This document shows, in pieces, positions 1 to 11,448 of a stretch of DNA of 64,000 nucleotides. The translations under genes and the position numbers were made by a program. Origin of the DNA: Brachionus koreanus (Eukaryota > Rotifera > Eurotatoria > Ploima > Brachionidae); contig PJRA01000508.1 in assembly GCA_016987375.1 (NCBI GenBank), positions 1,842,342-1,906,341 on the forward strand. The letters run 5' to 3'. Below the pieces are notes generated by a model. It did no database searches. It saw nothing but the letters and a program-made list of their open reading frames with translations, and was not told where the DNA came from. Position 1 is the stretch's first letter; every line of letters starts with the position of its first letter.

Positions 1-80
1 GTCAAGTTTAGTTTAACTAAACTGACAAAGCAGGAAGACTAACGTAATCCCGCTATAGTAGACTTTTCGTTATTTTTGTT

Positions 81-778
81 NNNNNNNNNNNNNNNNNNNN
101 NNNNNNNNNNNNNNNNNNNNNNNNNNNNNNNNNNNNNNNNNNNNNNNNNNNNNNNNNNNNNNNNNNNNNNNNNNNNNNNNNNNNNNNNNNNNNNNNNNNN
201 NNNNNNNNNNNNNNNNNNNNNNNNNNNNNNNNNNNNNNNNNNNNNNNNNNNNNNNNNNNNNNNNNNNNNNNNNNNNNNNNNNNNNNNNNNNNNNNNNNNN
301 NNNNNNNNNNNNNNNNNNNNNNNNNNNNNNNNNNNNNNNNNNNNNNNNNNNNNNNNNNNNNNNNNNNNNNNNNNNNNNNNNNNNNNNNNNNNNNNNNNNN
401 NNNNNNNNNNNNNNNNNNNNNNNNNNNNNNNNNNNNNNNNNNNNNNNNNNNNNNNNNNNNNNNNNNNNNNNNNNNNNNNNNNNNNNNNNNNNNNNNNNNN
501 NNNNNNNNNNNNNNNNNNNNNNNNNNNNNNNNNNNNNNNNNNNNNNNNNNNNNNNNNNNNNNNNNNNNNNNNNNNNNNNNNNNNNNNNNNNNNNNNNNNN
601 NNNNNNNNNNNNNNNNNNNNNNNNNNNNNNNNNNNNNNNNNNNNNNNNNNNNNNNNNNNNNNNNNNNNNNNNNNNNNNNNNNNNNNNNNNNNNNNNNNNN
701 NNNNNNNNNNNNNNNNNNNNNNNNNNNNNNNNNNNNNNNNNNNNNNNNNNNNNNNNNNNNNNNNNNNNNNNNNNNNNN
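81..778. other. Assembly gap (698 N)
   Basis: This is a run of undetermined bases. It cuts into a reverse-transcriptase fragment that reads on the minus strand from its right edge, so the gap probably hides more of that retrotransposon, a repeat that is hard to assemble. Bases 1-80 to its left show no recognisable gene. Confidence 0.99.
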
Positions 779-1000
779 AATTAGCATTTGATCATTTGTA
801 TTTCTAATGACGCTAATCAATTTGCTGTCATCCGCAAACAACTTGCAAAAGTGATTTACTAGCTCTGGTAAATCATTTATGAAGATCAGGAATAGTAAGG
901 GACCAAGTACTGAACCTTGTGGAACCCCAAATAAGTTGGTCGAAAAATCCCCCCGGCCTTTGAGTGTTAAGTTAAGTTCTAGTTTATATTTAAAAAAGCA
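779..1000 (-). mobile_element. Non-LTR retrotransposon reverse transcriptase fragment (CR1/Jockey-like)
   Basis: Minus-strand translation gives [20 protein letters not shown] near 928-870, followed by a FADDSKL motif near 833. These are the palm-domain blocks of non-LTR retrotransposon reverse transcriptases, and FADD carries the catalytic aspartates. The reading frame is intact where visible but runs into the assembly gap at 778, so the thumb and C-terminus are unseen. The sequence upstream (above about 1000) is AT-rich and lacks the finger-domain motifs, so this copy is 5'-truncated or decayed. It would copy element RNA by target-primed reverse transcription if complete. Family assignment rests on motif style only; Jockey, CR1 and RTE elements look alike in this block. 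Confidence 0.85.
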
Positions 1001-1822
1001 GGTATTTTTCGTCTTCAGTTTAAAAAATAAAAATAAATCAAATTTAATTTGTTTTAGGAATTTTATTCGTATAAATTTCATGCTCAATTTTCTTTTCAAA
1101 TTTCAATTTGATTCCAAGCTTTCTTTGTTTTAGTCGAGAATTCATCTAAAGGATCATGTACGAACTTTGCTGGTTCACTTTTTAGTACAATATTTAGATT
1201 TATACCAAAAAAGAACATAGATAATGAATGAAACATTTAAAGAAAATATCTTTAATTTTAAATTAGGAGTTTAACAGGGTGGTCAATTGAAAATACAATT
1301 TATCCCGCATCAGCTTAAACTTTGAATTTGATTCTGTACTAAAACGAACATAATTCTATCCTATTTTTTAAGATTTTTAAAATATTTTAAGATTGAGTTG
1401 GTTCCTTTCAATAAAAAATCTGAATTGAATTTTTTTATTTTAAACGATCAGAGAAAATTCAATGTTAAGCTTAATTTTATATATTTGCTAAGCGAAAATT
1501 CTGTGCATGAATAAATAAGCAATATCCTATATTAGATATTAGACTTAAAATATTTTTTTATAAATATTTTTTGAACATAATCCCAACGAATTTGATGACA
1601 AACTTTTAAAAGTTAATTTTTCCTTGCCGATCTTTTCACTTATAAAAATGTTCTTTAGGCAATAAAAAAATTCTTGTAAAACAAACTTTTAATAAACTTG
1701 ATCAACTCTCTTAGAAAATTTTATTAAAAATTAAAAAATTTAAAAGTACAAAAAATAAATTTAAATTAGGCATAAGTATTAAAAAATTTATGCAAAAATA
1801 AAAAATAAATAATCATTCAAAT
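1001..1822. other. Gene-free spacer, 3' flank of HSP70
   Basis: AT-rich sequence with no convincing open frame or RNA gene. A minus-strand AATAAA (plus TTTATT at 1720-1725), about 100 nt after the HSP70 stop, is a candidate polyadenylation signal for that gene. Confidence 0.5.
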
Positions 1823-3733
1823 TTAATCAACTTCCTCTATTTTTGGTCCTTGTTTGGTTGAACCGTTCTCATTTGGCATACCATTTGATGTACCATTTTG
1901 ATACATTTTAGTAACTATAGGTGAACAAATTTTTTCTAATTCTTTAAGTTTATGGTCAAATTCTTCCTTTTCAGCAGTTTGATTTTTTTCTAACCACTTA
2001 ATAGCATCGTTGCAAGCGTTTAGAATTTTTGATTTTTCACCAGATCCAATTTTAGAGGCCATTTTATCATCGTCTATAGTTTGTTTCATGTTAAAACAAT
2101 AAGACTCAAGGGAATTTTTAGACGCTATGCGTTCCCGTTGAGCTTCGTCTTCTTTTTTATACTTTTCTGCTTCGCTTATCATTGTTTCAATTTCTTCTTT
2201 GCTCAAACGACCTTTTTCATTTTTAATTGTAATTTGATTTCTCCTACCATTTGATTTATCAGTTGCACTAACATTAAAAATTCCATTCGCATCAATATCA
2301 AAAGTAACTTCGATTTGAGGCACACCACGCGGAGCTGGCGGTATGCCCGATAGCTCAAATTTTCCAAGTAAATTGTTATCTTTAGTCATTGCTCTTTCAC
2401 CTTCAAATACTTGAATTAAAACACCTGGTTGATTATCAGCATAAGTGGTAAAAGTTTGTGTCTGCTTTGTCGGAATGGTTGTGTTTCTCTTAATTAAAGT
2501 AGTCATAACTCCTCCGGCAGTTTCAATACCTAATGATAATGGAGTTACATCAAGTAACAATATTTCTTGAACAACCTCGGATTTGTCACCAGAAAGGATA
2601 GCAGCTTGAATAGCTGCACCATAAGCTACTGCTTCATCCGGATTTATAGACTTGTTCAATTCTTTTCCATTGAAAAAATCTTGCAATAACTTTTGAACTT
2701 TTGGTATTCTGGTAGATCCACCGACCAAAACTACATCATTTATTTGAGATTTGTCAAGTTTAGCATCTCTTATAGCTTTTTCAACTGGATCTAAAGTACC
2801 ACGGAATAAATCTGAACACAATTCTTCAAAACGAGCTCTTGTTATGCTTGTGTAGAAGTCAATTCCTTCATGTAGTGAATCTATTTCAATATTAGTTTGT
2901 GCAGAAGATGACAATGTTCTTTTGGCTCTTTCACAAGCAGTTCTTAATCTGCGTACAGCTCTTTTGTTATTGCTTAAATCTTTCTTATGCTTGCGTTTGA
3001 ATTCTTCGATAAAGTGATTAACCATTCTGTTATCAAAGTCTTCTCCACCAAGATGAGTATCACCAGCGGTTGATTTCACTTCAAATATACCTCCTGCAAT
3101 TGCCAAAATGCTAACATCAAAAGTACCACCACCAAGATCAAAAATAAGTACATTTCTTTCGCTGCCAATTTTTTTGTCCAAGCCATAAGCAAAAGCTGCG
3201 GCTGTAGGCTCATTGATAATTCTAAGAACATTAAGACCACATATTTTTCCTGCATCCCTGGTAGCCTCACGTTGAGAATTGTTGAAATAGGCCGGAACTG
3301 TAATAACAGCATCTGTGATTTTTTGTCCCAAGTAGGCCTCAGCTGTTTCTTTCATTTTCAAAAGAACCATAGATGAAATTTCCTCTGGATTGAATAATTT
3401 TGTTTCAGCTTTGAACTCGACCTGAATTTTTGGTTTGTTATCTTGGTTCATAACTTTAAATGGCCAATGTTTCATGTCACTTTGTAATGAAGGGTCGTCA
3501 AACTTTCTTCCTATTAACCTCTTGGCATCAAACACAGTATTGGTTGGATTCATAGCCACTTGATTTTTTGCTGCATCGCCAATTAATCGCTCTGTATCAT
3601 TAAATGCTACATACGATGGAGTTGTTCGATTTCCTTGATCATTTGCGATTATTTCTATTTTTCCATGTTGGAAAACGCCTACACAAGAATAGGTCGTTCC
3701 AAGATCGATTCCTATTGCTGGAGCTTTAGGCAT
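1823..3733 (-). CDS. HSP70: Cytosolic heat shock protein 70, inducible type
   Basis: An ATP-dependent chaperone of the cytosol and nucleus that binds exposed hydrophobic segments of unfolded proteins. The 636-residue frame is unbroken. It has the three HSP70 signatures: IDLGTTYS at residues 9-16, [12 protein letters not shown] at 197-208 and [13 protein letters not shown] at 335-347. The nucleotide-binding domain spans about 1-385, the linker DVTPLSLG is at 395-402, and the substrate-binding domain and lid follow. It ends in EEVD, the tail that docks TPR co-chaperones (HOP, CHIP) and marks cytosolic members; there is no signal peptide or KDEL. The length is normal for the family. The lack of introns, in a genome where neighbours are full of them, is typical of stress-inducible copies, which must be expressed when splicing is impaired. 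Heat-shock elements and a TATA box lie upstream. It is divergent from ANO10. Confidence 0.97.
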   Translation of the reverse strand: MPKAPAIGIDLGTTYSCVGVFQHGKIEIIANDQGNRTTPSYVAFNDTERLIGDAAKNQVAMNPTNTVFDAKRLIGRKFDDPSLQSDMKHWPFKVMNQDNKPKIQVEFKAETKLFNPEEISSMVLLKMKETAEAYLGQKITDAVITVPAYFNNSQREATRDAGKICGLNVLRIINEPTAAAFAYGLDKKIGSERNVLIFDLGGGTFDVSILAIAGGIFEVKSTAGDTHLGGEDFDNRMVNHFIEEFKRKHKKDLSNNKRAVRRLRTACERAKRTLSSSAQTNIEIDSLHEGIDFYTSITRARFEELCSDLFRGTLDPVEKAIRDAKLDKSQINDVVLVGGSTRIPKVQKLLQDFFNGKELNKSINPDEAVAYGAAIQAAILSGDKSEVVQEILLLDVTPLSLGIETAGGVMTTLIKRNTTIPTKQTQTFTTYADNQPGVLIQVFEGERAMTKDNNLLGKFELSGIPPAPRGVPQIEVTFDIDANGIFNVSATDKSNGRRNQITIKNEKGRLSKEEIETMISEAEKYKKEDEAQRERIASKNSLESYCFNMKQTIDDDKMASKIGSGEKSKILNACNDAIKWLEKNQTAEKEEFDHKLKELEKICSPIVTKMYQNGTSNGMPNENGSTKQGPKIEEVD

Positions 3734-3817
3734 TTGGTATTTCTGTATTTTGTATTTCCTTAATTATTTTATACTGATTTTTTGAAATTTAGATTATTTC
3801 ATTGCTTAAAATTATTT

Positions 3818-3979
3818 TATTTATAGCAAAAAGAATCAAATTCAGGAATTTGATAGAATCTTCTATTTTATTACCGAAAAATCTTTTTCCATGAAAATGC
3901 TAGAAATTTAATAGAAATTATTAGAAAATTCATTTTTTTTTGATATATTTTGGAAATATTATTCAAGAATTTTCAAGAT
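3818..3979 (-). promoter_or_regulatory. Heat-shock promoter: TATA box plus HSE clusters
   Basis: Minus-strand TATAAATA lies at 3825-3818, about 85 nt upstream of the HSP70 ATG. Above it are arrays of the HSF-binding unit nGAAn in alternating orientation at 5-bp steps. 3841-3863: TTC, GAA, (TGA), GAA, TTC, four of five units exact. 3914-3931: GAA at 3914, then GAAaaTTC at 3924-3931. 3962-3979: TTCaaGAAttTTCaaGAt, three exact units and a near fourth. HSF trimers bind three or more such units, so this is a heat-inducible promoter. A second, closer TATAAAAT at 3773-3766 would leave almost no 5' UTR and is less likely to be the working box. Confidence 0.75.
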
Positions 3980-4392
3980 TTTTTTATAGAAATTGAAATT
4001 TTAAAAGAGAAAATTTTTTACTCTAAAATATTTTGCTATCTAATAATAAAAATTTTTTGTATCTCAAATTAATTTTTTAGTTCTACAAAAAAAAGCTAAA
4101 ATTTTTAAGAAAATAAATGCTCATAAAATTTAAATTTTTTATAAATTAAGTTGATTATTGGGTTATATTTGGGCAAACGATAACTAAAGTATTTTATTCA
4201 AATTAAATTATGCAACTTAATCTTAAAAAAAATTATTTTGATTTATAACGATAGAGTTAAATAAATTATTTTATCATAATGAATTATTCAAAAAAAAAGT
4301 TTAGTGTTTTTTAGATTAACTTTATTCAAAAGCAAAAATTATTCATCCAACTGTTCCAAATTTCTTTTATTATTAGCTGAATCTATATAAAT

Positions 4393-7300
4393 ATGCTCGA
4401 AAATCAAGTAGACGAGGAAGAAAACTGGAATCTTCATACTAAAAAAATGAAATTCTCAAAAGAAGAATTCAAAGCTAGTAAATTTTCAATTTTTGAAAGA
4501 AAAAGTGTCTATGATTATTTTACTTAATAGTGGGATCGTTATTCAAAAAAAGGTTTACCAACATAAGCAAAACAGTAGTTACTAACCGAATTTGGCTTAA
4601 ATCGGCCAAATCTTCCTCATGTCATGTTTTGATTTCGTTTCCTCCTAATTCATCATACGAGACCATACACACTCTATTAGATAAAATTCTAAAAGCTGGT
4701 CTGATTGTTTTTATCAAAGAACACAAAATTTGTAATTCTATCGGATTCTACATTACAGCTTCATATGAGAGGTATCGATGTGTGACATTTTAAAGCTGGA
4801 TTTAACTTAATATAACCATATTAGATTTCTTCAAGGCGCCGAAGAGCTAGAGCTTAAAAAATTAATCAAGCAAAAATATGGAGGCGGAATCAAAGAATTC
4901 ATATTCGCTGAACAAGAATTCTATGAAAACATAGAAAATGAGGATCTATTTTTGACTACCCAGGAAAAGCAATCAATCATTTATGAAATACTTTGTCAAA
5001 TCAAATGTGACCACTCAGTTGAAGAGCTTATTTTGGGTAAAAAAAAAGTTCCCAATGGTAGAAAATTAAGTAATGATAATGTTTCTTTTAATAAAAGATT
5101 AATTGAAATGTTTATCTAAAGTATTCTGGTGTCAAAAGCATAAAATTATACATCATATAATGCCTATTCATGATCAAGAAGAACTCAAAGACTTGAGAAA
5201 AAATTGGGTTATATCTTTTTTTAAAAATCAGCCTCTTGGTAATTTAGTTGTAAATAAAAAAATAAAATTTATTTTTAATAATAAATAAAGACAAAATTTG
5301 CAATTATTTTGGAATCAAATTGTCATTGTATTTTGCATGGCTTGGATTTTATACCAAATCTCTACTAATACCTGCGGTTCTTGGTCTTGCAATGTGGCTG
5401 ACTACAGGACAAGATGAAGTTTTGTTTTTTTTTTAAATCTTTTTCTAGTCTTAATGCTTTTAAAAGAAAATTGATTCGATTTTATTTTTGATTTTGTGCA
5501 GCTTCAACTTAATATGGAGCATTTGCTTTAATGACTTGTGGAATCAAAAATGTGCAGAATATTCATACAAATGGGGTACATTGGACATGAAAGATGATCT
5601 ACTTCAAGAACCTAGACCAATGTTTAAAGGCGAATATAAACTAAATAAAGTTAATAACAAATTTGAGCCTCATTATTCTGATTTTAAAAGAGCTCTATTC
5701 CGTTACCTAGTGACTTTGCCGTCTTTGGTTGCGGTTATTATTATGACAGTTGTCATTATGCTAAAATTTTTTGAACTGCAAAGATTGTTTGAGTACGCTA
5801 CATCAAATGGAATTTTCCCAGGTATTTTTTTTTATGAATCAAACGTTAGTTCGGTTCGGATTCTTCAAAACTAAATTTTCTTTTAAATAGTGCTTTTTAA
5901 AATCTGATGAGATTTTTTTTATCTAAATTAAATTGGTTTTTAAGAATTATTTGGTTTAACAAATTTTATTCCGAAAATGGTCTATGCAAATGTAATTTCA
6001 TTTTTAAATTCGGTATACAAGAAAATGTGTCATTGGCTTAATGATAAAGGTATATTTTATTTGAGTTGTGTGAATTTAAAGAACAAAAAAAATTAGAATT
6101 TAGAATGATTTATTATTCAAAAGAATTATTGTTGTTTATAAGCAAAATTAAAATTTTAATTACATTATAAGATATTAGCTTTATCGAACAAAATTAAAAG
6201 AAAATAAATTTAGCCCAATTTTTCAAATAATTCGCTGTATTTTTGTTTTAAAAATTCATAGCTCGATTATTTTTTCCTCAAAGAAGAGCAATCAATAATT
6301 TTAAATTTTAAGAAAATTATAGAGAACAGACAACTCATGAGAATCATCTAATCATCAAAATAGTCATTGTAAGTTACATAATTTGATTTTGATACAATAA
6401 TGTGAAATTTCTTAGTTTCAATTTATAAACAGCTATTTGTCTCTTTTCTACATCGCCTTTTATCTTCATGATATAGCATTATTGAAGGAAGTAATTCTTA
6501 GACTTTATATTTAAAAAAAAAAATTTAAAAATTTTTCTAGCAATTATATGCAATATTTATATCCCGCCAATTGACCGGTAATTTCAAGGAAGCAATAGTT
6601 CCTTATGTAATGGAAAGTTTAAAACAAATAAAAAAAATTGACAAGGCTAATAAAAAACATGATTCAGAAAAGCCGATAAATACGGAACTTACCAATATGG
6701 TGGACAAACTTAAGCGATATGTTATAATTTACAATGAACAAAATGAAATAGAAACTAATTCGTATCCTTGTGATGAGGATTCAATTGAACTAAATCAGCC
6801 AGAAATAGAAAGCCTTATGCCAAAAGTAAGATGAATAATAGTTTAATAAATAGATATTTGTTTAGATCAATAATTGTTTTCAGTATCCGGACACATTCGG
6901 AGACTATTTAGAAATGGTAATGCAATATGGTTTGATGGTTTTTTTTGCTCCTGCTTTTCCGTTAGCAGCCTTATTTACTTTGATAAATAATTTTGTCGAA
7001 ATAAGAAGTGATGCTTTCAAGATGTGCTTTTTATATCAAAGACCTTTCGGAGAGAGAGTAGCTAATATAGGAAGATGGCAGGTAAATATAATTTTTCTCA
7101 AAATTTAATGATCTCTGAGATTATTTTGTTGCATATTGATTTTATTACCAGTGATGTTTATTTTAATTTTAAAAATTTTAAATAAAATATTTTGAACAAT
7201 GGCAAAAATAAAAGAGCTGGAGGTGATCGAACTTCTTTTTCATCTAATACCTAAGATTTTTCTACTCTTTATTGTCTTTTTCGCTCAATGACTCATATTA

Positions 7301-8446
7301 TTAAAGGACTCCATTTTACTAAATAAGTTTCAAAATTTTGAATGCTAAATTTACCAATCTAGATGAGAATCAGCATTGAAAAAAAAACCCTTTATTTTCC
7401 TAAGAAATTATTAACAATATTGAAATCATTTGAATTAAATTTAAATTAAAAAAGTCTATAAAAACAAATTAATTGATTTTTTTCATAAAGAAACTAATTA
7501 ATGAACAAAAATATTTTAAGCACCGTAAAATTGAATTTTTACTGATTTACCATGATAGAAAAGATAAGAAATTTAAAAAAGTCTTTTATTCACTGTATAA
7601 AACAATTTGAAAAATATTTTTTTGAAATTTAATTTATCATTTATAATTAGCCTTAATATTTTGAATTCACAAAGTTTTATTAAATGACTATTTCTAGAGT
7701 TTTAACTCATTTATTATGAAGAAAAAACATAACATATCTTTCATAAAAATAAGAATTTAACTTGCCTTTGATAATCTTAAAGTTCTAAAAAATTCCTTAT
7801 TAGTTATTCGAAAATAAAATTTAATTCAAATAAAGATTTTTCAAAATTATCTATTAACAATTAGTAAGTTTTTTAATAATTTAATTAAGAAACTGATAAA
7901 GATTGTTACTATTATTTTGTTGAAAATTAAATTTTGGTGTTCAGTTATAATTAATTTTTTTTATCAGTTTAATTACCCCTATTTCTTTAATGTCTTAGAA
8001 ATTTTAGAAATTTTTTAAATAAAATTTACCCTGAAATTTGAAATTTTTTTAATTAAAATAATTAGTAAAACCTTTATTAAAAAGGATGTTCTTGAGGCCT
8101 TTTCAACGTTAGGAATTATAGTTAATTGTGGTTTGTTGGTTACTTTTGGAGTTGTACAAAAGCTGGTTCCATCTTTATCATTTTATGAAAGTTTTGCTCT
8201 AATTGTTCTGATTGAGCACATATTTTTAGGTTTTAACAAAATTTTGAGTTATTCTCTGCCAAAATTGCCAAAATGGATTATTGTTGCCAAATCGAAACTT
8301 GAATACAGACGAAGAGAAGCTCTCCGAGTAATTTAAAAAAAAAAAAAAACAAAAATTAAATTTAGATCTGAATGTTTAATTTCTAGAAGTTTGAAATGGA
8401 TGAAATGCATACACTAAAACGATCCAACAGTCAAGAGAAATTTTAA
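4393..8446 (+). CDS. ANO10: Anoctamin-10 (TMEM16K) family scramblase
   Basis: A predicted ER-membrane protein of the TMEM16 family; ANO10 acts as a calcium-activated lipid scramblase. Thirteen exons: 4393-4477, 4531-4771, 4825-5069, 5122-5238, 5291-5423, 5502-5821, 5945-6049, 6325-6368, 6416-6490, 6541-6825, 6884-7081, 8085-8327, 8387-8446. They sum to 2151 nt (716 aa) and every junction is GT-AG and frame-consistent; human ANO10 is 660 aa. Diagnostic blocks are the N-terminal GFYITASYER region, FNLIWSICFNDLW with YKWGTLDMK and EPRP, SLFYIAFYLHD, and NNFVEIRSDAFKMC, which keeps the acidic residues of the TM7 calcium site. Most introns are 47-78 nt; the longest, 7082-8084, is 1003 nt. The first exon is the least certain: its start was chosen because a GTAAAT donor at 4478 joins in phase to the acceptor at 4530, giving a 53-nt intron. 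It heads a tight same-strand cluster. Confidence 0.93.
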
Positions 8447-8537
8447 TTATTTCAAAATTTTGAATGTTTTTTTAGAATATTAATTTTTTAAATAAATTCT
8501 AATTTTAATTTCTATATATTTTTTTCAATTTTAGATA
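8447..8537 (+). promoter_or_regulatory. ANO10 to glutaredoxin-like junction: possible poly(A) and trans-splice acceptor
   Basis: Only 91 nt separate the ANO10 stop from the next ATG. Within them are an AATAAA-type signal (in TTAAATAAATTC) and then a pyrimidine-rich tract ending in TTTTAG three bases before the ATG. Poly(A) signal, U-rich tract, then acceptor AG is the layout seen between genes of spliced-leader operons. A conventional promoter is hard to fit here. No spliced-leader gene was found in the window. Confidence 0.45.
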
Positions 8538-8846
8538 ATGATTCGACACATTTTAGTTCAAACCAGAAATTGTGTCACCAAATCAGATTCAGGTCTCATT
8601 AAGTTAACTCTATATACCAAAAAAAATTGTTCATTATGTGATCAAGCCAAAGAGGTTATCGATGATTTATATCCGGATACTTTTGAAATCGAAGAGGTCA
8701 ATATTTCCAAAGACAAAGAGCTATTTCAAAGATTTAAATTTGACATTCCGGTTTTTTATTATAACGATACTTTTCTAATGCAACATAAAGTAGATAAAAC
8801 TGCTTTGGATAAATTAATTAAACAAATTGAAAATTTTAAAAATTAA
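8538..8846 (+). CDS. Glutaredoxin-like protein (C5orf63/YDR286C type)
   Basis: A 102-residue thioredoxin-fold protein in a single exon. The strand LTLYTKK leads into a CSLC motif (Cys31, Cys34), the place of the redox CxxC. A predicted helix, the strand IEEVNI, and FDIPVFYY with the cis-proline (Pro71) that shapes the active site follow. This short domain with CxLC and no classical glutathione-binding TVP motif matches the DUF836/glutaredoxin-like family of human C5orf63 and yeast YDR286C, whose substrate is poorly defined. The first 15 residues are basic and free of acidic residues, so mitochondrial targeting is possible but not shown. It sits 91 nt after ANO10 and 19 nt before UBL7 on the same strand. 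The ATG is the first after a TTTTAG acceptor-like site. Confidence 0.8.
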   Translation: MIRHILVQTRNCVTKSDSGLIKLTLYTKKNCSLCDQAKEVIDDLYPDTFEIEEVNISKDKELFQRFKFDIPVFYYNDTFLMQHKVDKTALDKLIKQIENFKN

Positions 8847-8865
8847 ATAAACTTAAATTTAGAAA

Positions 8866-10197
8866 ATGAGTATTAAAATTATAGCTAAAAACTTGAATGT
8901 TTCCGGTTTGGAAAAAAATTTCAAAAAAGAATTTGATTCGATTAATACTGATCTGATTGCTAATGAAATATTAAGCATCATTTGTCAAGAAATTAAAATT
9001 GATAAATCAAACTTGTGTAAATATTTTTCTTTAAATTTTGCTTAACTAACATTTTTATCCGACTAGCTCTGGTCTATAGAGGAGAAACTTTGCATAAAAA
9101 TAAAAAAATTAGTGAATATATTAGCAATCCTGACTTAGCTTGTATCTATATTACTGAACAACAAGAATTCAATTTTCAAAAAGGTACGAATCAATTTGAA
9201 TAAAATTTAATTAAGATTAAATTTAATTTAGATTCAGTTCAAAAATCAGATATAACATCCCTTGTAAATCATTTAATATCCTTATTTAGAAAAAAAATAC
9301 GAAGAAACCTTGTAAAAATTTATATGATACTATTTTGTTTTTTTTTTCTTTAATTTTCATGATATAAAAGCTCGAAAAACTACTACTTGATCCAACTAAA
9401 TTACAAGAAATTTTGGCAGAACTAACAGAATTGAAAAATGATCCGTTTAGCTCAAGTATTTATTAAAAATAGGAATATTTTTTGTTTATTTTTTGTCTAT
9501 TTAAAACTTAAGATTTTGTCAGGAATTACGATTTACTTAAACTTCTTTGTGATGGAAAAAAAGCCGAAGAGTAAGTAGCGCAGCGCTAGTTTAAAATTTA
9601 ATCAAGTTTTAAAGAATAATTAATGTTCATCCAAATGTGTATTTTGGTGCAAAAATTTTAGTCAACTATATTCGCGATTTAAGCAAAAAAATTCCACCAG
9701 ATGAAAATTTCATTCCAAAAGGATCATATACAATTGATGAAATGAGTGAAGACGAAGAGCCTCAGCAGCAGTTTGCTATGGCTCAGCCCAGACCATCAAA
9801 TCATCCAGCTGTCAGTCAAGATTATCTGTCGGCTGTATTATCGCTTTTAAATCAACAGCAGCGACCTCAACAGCAGACACAGACTCCACAACCAGCTACT
9901 TCAACTCAACAACCAATTCAACAGGGAGCTCAAAGTCAATATCCAGTTATGGACAGAAATTATTTTGAAAACTTGATGCAACAAATAACTAATCAAGTTC
10001 CTCCGGCTTCCAGTCAAGCCCAGTCTGTTCAACAGCCATCAGCAAGCACTTTATCTGATGTCGATCTAGCAACCAAATTAGAACAAATGCACGAGTTGGG
10101 CTTTTTAGATGATGAACTAAATATTAGAGCTCTTCAAATTGCAAATGGTAATGTCGAAGCAGCGATTAGTTTTTTAATCGAGAGTGGAGGAGTCTAA
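8866..10197 (+). CDS. UBL7: UBL7-like ubiquitin-like/UBA protein
   Basis: A predicted ubiquitin-shuttle type adaptor with an N-terminal ubiquitin-like domain and a C-terminal UBA domain. Exons: 8866-9016, 9067-9183, 9232-9311, 9371-9455, 9513-9570, 9615-10197; total 1074 nt (357 aa; human UBL7 is 380). Introns are 44-59 nt and all junctions hold frame. The UBL part includes LVYRGETLHKNKKISEY, the region matching the second half of the ubiquitin fold. A Gln/Pro/Ser-rich linker follows, then a UBA of about 40 residues around KLEQMHELGFLDDELNIRAL and GNVEAAISFLIESGG, closer to UBL7 than to ubiquilins, and no STI1 repeats are visible. The acceptor at 9512 was chosen over 9522 because only it keeps the downstream frame open. 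The previous stop is 19 nt upstream, with an AG at 8861-8862. Confidence 0.88.
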
Positions 10198-11448
10198 AAT
10201 ATTTTGTATACTTTTGGAATTAAAAATTTTAAAATCGGAAAACAAATAACTATTTAAAAATAAATTTTAAATTTAAAAATTTAGCATTTTTTTTTAAAGA
10301 AAAAAATGTTTAGGCTTGTAAAATTTTCAAATCAATTGATTGATTGAATTTGTGTTTGAGTGAGTTTGTTTATATGGGCTAGCCCAAACCAAGATTAAAA
10401 AAAAAATGTTTACTTTATGCAGATGACTGCTAGACATTTTGTCGTGTTGATTAAAAAAATCCAAATGAATTACTCAAATGTATTGGTTTTGCAAAAACAA
10501 AAAACTTGAAATGCTCAAAGTTCAAATTATTTCTAATTTTTTAAACTATTATTAGACACAATTTTAAAATTGAATTTAATTGACTAATTTTGTTTTTCTG
10601 TGAATTTTTTTTTCATTTTTACAATTATTTTTTGCCAACAATCTTAAACTAATCTAAGTTTAGTGCTGTATTTCGCTTTGCGTTTGAGATAAGCTAGACG
10701 TCCAACATCGTATTTTTTTGATAGGTTTTCTCAGATTAAACTTTAAATATGCTCTTACCAAATAGTGATAAATGTATTTTTCGGCATCTCTAAAAACTTT
10801 GTTGTCATTTTAGGAAGACCTTATTCTCATGTTGATCATTATATATTCAATTTGATAATTTATTGACTTGAGTTAAAAATATGTCAGGACAGGATTCAGT
10901 CATTGTGTTCCGTTGGTTGTCAGACTGTTGGAAGTAAGATTTCGTTTTTTTTCAAATGCCTTTACATCAAGCTCTAAAGTTATTAGGGTAATGTCTTAAT
11001 TGGGAGGTGAAAGCGCAAAAATTTTGTCTAATAAAAATTTAACCGGTAGTATTTTAATTATTTCTTCAATTTCGAGGGTATTTTAATATTTAAATTTTTT
11101 TTAAAAGCTATCAAATAAAAATTTTGAATTTTAAATATAGTTAGCAAAGGAATATGAAAATATTTTTCTCAACTCTGACAAAAACATTAGATTAATGTCA
11201 GACGAACTGTTTAACATATTTTTAAAAAAAAAATTTAAATTAATAAAAAAGCTTAATTAGCACATTCCTCAAAGTGTATCACTCGTTTTTCAAATAGTTA
11301 CCAGTAAAAAAGACAATATTTTGATTTTGTCAAAAATATTGTTATCAAAAGAAAGTTCCAGTATGTATATTTGTTAATAAATAAACAACAAATAATTAAA
11401 GATACTAATGATTTATTTTGTTTAAATTTATTTAAGTTTTTTTCATGA
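10198..11448. other. Gene-free convergent spacer
   Basis: Lies between the 3' ends of UBL7 (+) and TRNT1 (-). AT-rich, with scattered more complex stretches around 10380-10460 and 10660-10930 but no frame long enough, or bounded by splice sites, to call. It presumably contains both 3' UTRs. Confidence 0.5.

Noticed and set aside
879..1133. Plus-strand open frame over the retrotransposon fragment
   Set aside because: Antisense of the reverse-transcriptase frame; the minus strand has the conserved motifs.
3076..3312. Second minus-strand frame inside HSP70
   Set aside because: Out-of-frame shadow of the HSP70 coding sequence.
4505..4530. 26-nt intron in ANO10 (GTGTCT donor)
   Set aside because: A donor at 4478 gives a 53-nt intron in the same phase, matching the neighbours, with a better GTAAAT site.
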